From positions 4,898,001 through 4,962,000 of the forward strand of contig JANFAH010000001.1 in the NCBI GenBank assembly GCA_024663395.1: DNA of 64,000 nt. Reading direction: 5' to 3'. Made by a program: the position numbers and the translations under genes. Positions 58,855-64,000 of the stretch are shown one piece after another (positions within the stretch are counted from its first letter, which is position 1; every line of letters starts with the position of its first letter). Below the pieces are notes generated by a model that searched no databases, was not told the origin of the DNA, and saw nothing but the letters and a program-made list of their open reading frames with translations. This DNA comes from Pisolithus tinctorius (lineage: Eukaryota > Basidiomycota > Agaricomycetes > Boletales > Pisolithaceae).

Positions 58855-61748
58855 ATGTCCAGCGTTGATATGTGCGCGCGGACCTTCGAGATCGAGGTGC
58901 ATATTTGCTGACCGTCATGATTTTCCAGCCATTCTATCTCCAGACCCTCTGAAGGTCCTCTAAATGGTCGACTGAACAAAATCTCTTGTCAGCTGACTCA
59001 AGACAAGGTAAGGATGACCTAGCATCCCATCATGAGACTAGTTTGGTTCATTTATCCGTGGGAGGCACGAGGTGGAGCTCAGGCTATGCGTATGTCAAAT
59101 GGCTTTCTTGGGGGATGTAGGTAATGAGGTGTGCTGACCGGGAACAGTCTACGCGACTGGCTTGACTGAGGAAGACATGAATAAGCCTCAGGTGCGAAAC
59201 ACCGCATCACAGGGGCATTACAGTCCTCATCAAAAGTCCTTAGATTGGTATCTCTCCGATCTGGTGGGAGGGTAGGCATTCTCCGTACCTCTCCCTACTC
59301 ACATTAACCTTCCACCCAAGGTAACCCGTGCAACTATCACCTCGTAGGTTGTAGCATCCATACGAGCTGGTCATCAGCTTATCACTATCCTACTCAGCTT
59401 GATTTAGCCAGAAAAGTCAAGGAAGGATGTAAGGAAGAGGGTCTTGTCGGCTTGATTTTCAACACAATTGGCGTTAGGTTAGGAGTCAAAGTTGTTATAC
59501 GCGATGTCAGCTGACGCCAATTCAGCGACGCGATAACCATGGGTACAGATGGTAGGTTAATGCCATAATAACAAGTTCACGCTCTCTCACAGAGACTGGT
59601 CATAGGCATGCGCTACTCGTGAATATTGATCTTTAGACACCTTCACCTCTTGTCTGAATAAAGCCTTCTAGTTTGCCTAGTCGTGACTTGATCGCTGATT
59701 CGATTGAGGCTGTACGTCTTCATCCTCTACCTGACTAGCTACAATTCATAGCATAGTAGGTCACTATGGTGAGAGCTGCGACGTAACACTAGAAATGTAA
59801 TTTATGCCCTGCAGGCTCAATACTACGACGGCAACATCGCGATCCCAGGGTGTGATAAGAATATGCCCGGAGTTGTGATGGCTGCTGTGCGTCACAACCG
59901 ACCCACGATAGCTGTGTATGGTGGTACCATTGGAGTGGGGACTCGCCACCTCGATTGCCCCTCAATGGGACATAAGAAGGGCGGCTCTGTGAACATTTCT
60001 GATGCTTTCGAGTCATACGGTACGCATGTTCTATCTGACACAATTCAATACGACAACAAATGGCTTTCTAGGCGCTTATGCGGTCGGTCTCATCAATGAT
60101 GAGGAGCGGTCTGACGTGGTGAAACACGCCTGCCCAGGACCCGGTGCGTGTGGAGGAATGTATACGTAGGCGAAGGTCTTGTCATTTTCATTGGGAATTT
60201 CTGAACGTCTATAGCGCGAACACGATGAGTTCCGCCCTCGAAGTTTTGGGGATGTCGCTGCCATACTCGTCTAGCACCCCCGCCATGTATCCAGGTGATC
60301 GATCTTCCAGTGCTGATTGTGATCGGCTTAACCCCTATTAGAGAAATTACAAGAATGTTTCAAGGCTGCGAAGTACCTAAAGCGCCTCCTTGAACTTGAT
60401 CTCAAACCAAAAGACATCCTTACCCGGCAGTCGTTCTTGAATGCAATCACCATCGTCAACATCCTCGGAGGCTCCACTAATGCGGTGAGATTTTTGTGAT
60501 ATGAGGATTTAGTCAGAGCCTAAGCCGTTAAGGTCCTTCACTTGCTCGCGATGGCCCGAGCCGCCGATATACCTCTTACCATCGACGACTTCCAAGAGAT
60601 ATCGGACAGAACGCCGTACATCGCGGACTTGAAGTAGGTCGTGGTTCAGTTGGGAATAATTCCAACTGACGAAACGTGTAGGCCCTCTGGCAAGTACTAT
60701 ATGGAAGATGTGCACAAGATAGGCGGCATACCGGCTCTCTTGAAGTATCTTCTGAAGCACACGAATCTAATAGATGGCAACCAGATGACAGTCACTGGCA
60801 AAACTCTAGCGGAAAATCTCGAGGACGTGCCCGAACTTGATTTTAAAAATCAAGACGTTATTAGGAGGATTGAAGATCCCATCAAGGCTACTGGCCATCT
60901 GACCATTTTACGAGGATCCCTGGCTCCCGGAACTGCCGTTGCCAAACTGACGGGGAAAGAGGGACTGCGCTTCGAGGTTGCCTACCATTGCTACTCGTGT
61001 ATTGTCCCAGCTGACTTTCCCTCAGGGCGTTGCCAAATGTTTCGACAAGTGAGTGCATCAGCCACGGATGTTGAACAATTTAATGTTCCTTAGAGAAAGC
61101 GATTTCTATCCCTCACTTGAGAAAGGAGAGATAAAGCCGGGAATGGTCCTGATATTCAGATATCAAGGTCCAAAGGGAGCACCAGGCATGCCGGAGGTAA
61201 TTCTTGTTTCCAGCTAGCCAGTCCAAAGTTGACACCTATCGTGGCAGATGCTGGGTAATCAAACTATTCTTGTGCGGAAGATTTTCTGACCAGTGTCGCT
61301 CTCAGGGCCAACAGGGACTCTGATGGGAGCCGGCCTGGGGGGCTCTACTGCCCTGGTCACGGATGGCCGTTTCTCGGGAGCCTCTAGAGGATTTATAATT
61401 GGTAAGATTCCGTATGTGGAATCAAGTCAGATGAACGAACATTATCTTGTAAGGTCATGTCGTGCCCGAAGCAGTACTGGGGGGTCCAATAGCCCTAATT
61501 AAAGACGGCGATCACATTGTCATCAATGGAGCGTCACGCACAATCGACTGGGTAGTTGATGAGAGCGAGAAACTGTCTAGAAGAAAGGAATGGGAAGCAT
61601 CAGGGAAGAATGCTCTGAAAGTCAAGAGAGGTGTATTGTATCGCTATGCAAGAGATGTGGCTGTATGCGTTCAGTTTGTTAACAGCTGAACGTGCAACTG
61701 ACCTATGGTTTCCTCCAGCCTGCCAGCGAGGGTGCATATTGCGACTGA
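58855..61748 (+). CDS. ILV3: Dihydroxy-acid dehydratase (ILV3/IlvD)
   Basis: Twenty-three exons: 58855-58871, 58929-59007, 59065-59089, 59148-59191, 59244-59271, 59321-59343, 59398-59477, 59526-59551, 59606-59618, 59672-59711, 59760-59768, 59815-60019, 60072-60165, 60215-60294, 60342-60484, 60533-60633, 60682-60976, 61026-61048, 61094-61196, 61248-61254, 61306-61401, 61454-61662, 61719-61748 (589 aa). This Fe-S enzyme makes the keto-acid precursors of valine, leucine and isoleucine. Cluster cysteines are in [18 protein letters not shown] and [16 protein letters not shown]. Other landmarks are [30 protein letters not shown] and the end PASEGAYCD. Exons of 9 and 7 nt supply VTM and ML. Three introns appear to end in AAG and one in GAG. 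The N-terminus [15 protein letters not shown] shows no mitochondrial presequence. Confidence 0.94.
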
Positions 61749-61856
61749 TGCGGACTCTACTGAATGTACAGAGTCCGTAGTAGTAGTGTAGGATTAGTTT
61801 TGGAAGCAGGGTCGACTTCTCACATGCCAAATACATAAAAAACTACGACCTCATCC

Positions 61857-63144
61857 ATGTCGCTGCACACAACGACCACGGGGTCATTTGCATTGACCAA
61901 GTATTCGCGTTCATACGGCGGAAGCGCTGGTCACAACCAACTCGTTCCAGAGAACGAATGGCAGCACTTCACCAATCCCGTCATGAAACTACTCTTGGAC
62001 GTTAAGAAATCTCCCTCCAGTGGAGAGCTCCTCTCGCTGCGACTTCGAATACTTTGGTGTATCGAAATGCAAGCCAGCGACATGCAAGTCGATCAGAGGG
62101 AGGTCATCTTCGTGAGAGCTTTCCATGTCGTGTCTCGCGAGACTCAACGACGGGAAACCTCCTGCAGGAAGACTTGGAATTGCTGTCGTTCTCGTCGTTG
62201 CCCGCATTTCGAACACCCAATAGTTCGGACCAGGGACTTCCCCTCCGGGCAGTGTATCGCGACGCTGTCGTTGGCATTCGCTACCTCCATCCAAAAACGA
62301 CTCCACCTGGCTCTCAGCCGGTGAGTTTAGTGATAGAACATTTTTCTTGCCAGCAGAGCGCTTCTCGCTGGCCCTGTCAGGTTTACCGTCGCTTCCAAGT
62401 CACATTTGGCAGCATTTTGGAAGCTTCTCAGTTTATCGACACGATAAAACCAATCTGTCCATGTAAACCAAATCCGCAGCCCACCCAGATTCACCGCGAT
62501 CCGACCATGGTTACAGGAGCTAGTTTGGGGCGAACTTCAACTATTTCAAATTCCATGCCGCCTGAACGACCAGTTCCGCCAAACGAACCGGGATTTAGGC
62601 CTACAGGTAACTACCGAAGTATGGCGGGTATTCGGATGTCACCATCCAGGCCCAGTGGTCGGTGGAGTTCTGGTGTCTCATCAGCTACCCTTTCATCAGA
62701 AGATAGTGGCTTCGTTGACGGCCCCAAAGTTGCCTACCTGCCTGACAATCAGCGAAAAGATTCAGGGGCTGTCAGTTCGAGCAATCCATCCCTTCCTAGC
62801 TCTTCGCAGTCATATTCCTCAAGCCACAATGGTAACATGATACCTCCGCCTTTTGTTCCACGTAACCTGCCCCGCTCTGCCGAAGTGCCTATGCCTAGTT
62901 CTGCTGCTACAGAGTCTATGGAACCTGAACGGCCAGGCTTGGTTTCGTCCTTGCGCACTTATCCGTCCCTCTACGGCCTCTCGCAACCAGACTTAGAACA
63001 CCTTGTAAGCCAGGTCGTGAGAGAGGAAGGCTTTGTACGTTTGGTAAGGCGAAAACTCTTAGCTGACGTGACATGCCTCAGTACTTCTGCCAGCTTGATA
63101 GTCTGGACGCTTTGTGGAGAACGAAGGGATTTCTGGCCCGCTAG
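61857..63144 (+). CDS. Rec114/Rec7-like meiotic recombination protein
   Basis: Exons: 61857-62111, 62168-62320, 62381-63043, 63082-63144 (377 aa). The N-terminal ~170 residues suggest the PH-like domain of Rec114, a partner of Mei4 in meiotic double-strand-break formation. Landmarks are an early KYSRSYG, then ENEWQHF, DLELLSFSSLP, GIRYLHP, and the domain-closing YRRFQVTFGSILEASQFIDT. The middle is a long Ser/Pro-rich disordered region. The end, LEHLVSQVVREEGFVRLYFC...LDALWRTKGFLAR, is a short helical C-terminus of the kind Rec114 uses for trimer/Mei4 contact. The assignment is from remembered sequence pattern of a fast-evolving family and could be wrong. The gene is convergent with Ap4A phosphorylase. 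Confidence 0.5.
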
Positions 63145-63245
63145 TTGAAGACATGGGTATCTGTGGAGTCTTTGTACTCAGCATTCATACAATTCCATGG
63201 CTTGACACGCGTCTCCTTTAACCCTATTTACTGTTAACCCAGTGG

Positions 63246-64000
63246 TCATGAGCCCTCTGCGTCTAAAGACGACCCCGACACCTGTAAGTCGTGAACGCTT
63301 TCTACGCCTACTCCCCGTAAAATTTCCGCTGGCCCAACCTTTTTGATTTCTTCTAAGTCGGAGTCACTCTTAACTAGCATCATTCCGGCGTATCCCAGGG
63401 AATTGACGTGAACGACAGTATCGGTGCCGGGTATTGTGTAAGTCTCATACCGCCGTGGAATCAGGTGCATATGTTCGAGCGTCATGATCACGTTGTACGA
63501 TGGAGAGCCTGATGGGTAGTCCGGATCATGTCGCACTGTTGATATCACCAGATCAAGGAGTGAGTGGAAAGGAGGGAAAAGCGTTTCGCGGAGTTGTGCG
63601 GGAGTGGAGTCTAGAGAGAGTGCCGGAAGGCGAAAGATGTGGTTCGCGTACGGCAGAAACTGAATCGCAAAAGGCCGTCCTGCGAGAGCATTTAGTTACA
63701 AGTGTTCATTGGCGAGGGAATTAGAATAGGTACCCGAAGCTTCGATCTTGAGGCTCCGGGTGATCTTCTCAAGGGGTGGGCCATCGTGTCCAACTTCGAT
63801 GAACTGGATGTGTTTGTGGGGCTGGCTTGCACCGCTGTTAATTCCACCTGTAAGGCACATGAATAGAAGCGCCAGAGGAAAACGAATGAACGCCGAGCCT
63901 TACAATTATAGAATGCGATGAAGTTTCTGTTTGCTCTGCGGGCAGCAAGCAAAAGTTGATAAATTTGCACCACATCGCTTGGTAAGAGAGGAGAGGTTTG
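63246..64000 (-). CDS. Ap4A phosphorylase / ATP adenylyltransferase (5' end cut by window)
   Basis: Exons visible: >64000-63904, 63847-63734, 63679-63246. The family (yeast Apa1/Apa2) phosphorolyses diadenosine tetraphosphate to ADP and ATP. Landmarks are LLAARRANRNFIAFYNCGIN, then GASQPHKHIQFIEV with the catalytic-type His-x-His, YANHIFRLPAL, SYNVIMTLEHMHLIPRRYE and VNSLGYAGMMLVK. The N-terminal half lies beyond position 64000. Exon phases agree (phase 1 at both introns). Confidence 0.9.

Overview
The window is nuclear DNA of a filamentous basidiomycete, most likely an agaricomycete; a finer placement is not justified. The evidence is dense, very short spliceosomal introns (mostly 45-60 nt, GT..AG with CTNAN/TGAC-like branch sequences), many microexons, compact gene spacing, two intron-containing tRNA genes, and proteins of fungal type (Rad21, Rrp12, Pex5, dihydroxy-acid dehydratase, Pns1, Psr1-like phosphatase, an F-box relic). 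Nothing bacterial is present: no operons, CRISPR or insertion sequences. Gene models below were built by eye from splice signals, reading-frame continuity and family conservation. Except where noted, exon phases close and total coding lengths are multiples of three.

Layout. 0-2 kb: a TPP1/Est3-like shelterin OB-fold gene, cut at its 3' end (-). 2-7 kb: cysteine synthase (-), ARF6-type GTPase (-), LRR protein (-). 7-10.5 kb: Rad23 (+) and a Psr1/SCP-type CTD phosphatase (+). 11.6-13.9 kb: HMMR-like coiled-coil protein (+). 13.9-15.2 kb: gene-poor. 15.2-17.3 kb: a bZIP factor (-) divergent from the very-long-chain 3-hydroxyacyl-CoA dehydratase PHS1 (+). 16.9-23.1 kb: a segmental duplication in which one copy keeps the end of PHS1 and a decayed tail of RAD21, and the other keeps the tail of RAD21 and a decayed end of PHS1. 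A dienelactone hydrolase gene and about 2.7 kb of gene-free DNA lie between the copies. 22.6-27 kb: RAD21 cohesin (-) and a PPR protein (+). 27-35 kb: a membrane/coiled-coil protein (-), PNS1 (+), tRNA-His (-), a four-TM protein (+). 35-43 kb: glycerol-3-phosphate acyltransferase (-), RRP12 (+), proteasome assembly chaperone 2 (-), tRNA-Asp (+). 43-45.7 kb: cyclophilin (+), a 600-bp multi-hairpin element, ETF-alpha (-). 45.9-54.4 kb: a 29-exon ZNFX1/Hrr1-like helicase (+). 54.5-64 kb: F-box pseudogene, PEX5 (+), dihydroxy-acid dehydratase (+), a Rec114-like meiotic gene (+), and Ap4A phosphorylase (-), cut at its 5' end.

These are independent housekeeping genes, not a cluster. Shared themes are chromosome maintenance (TPP1-like, Rad21, Rec114-like, Rad23, ZNFX1-like helicase), organelle metabolism and import (PEX5, ETF-alpha, PPR, dihydroxy-acid dehydratase) and lipid synthesis (PHS1, acyltransferase). 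Several pairs are divergent over 90-280 bp and probably share promoters.

Most notable are the reciprocal decay of the duplicated PHS1/RAD21 junction, the compound palindromic element at 43.9-44.5 kb, roughly 17 introns that appear to end in AAG, and extreme microexons: an ATG-only exon in RAD21, a 19-nt exon holding the Walker A motif of the helicase, and 7- and 9-nt exons in the dehydratase.
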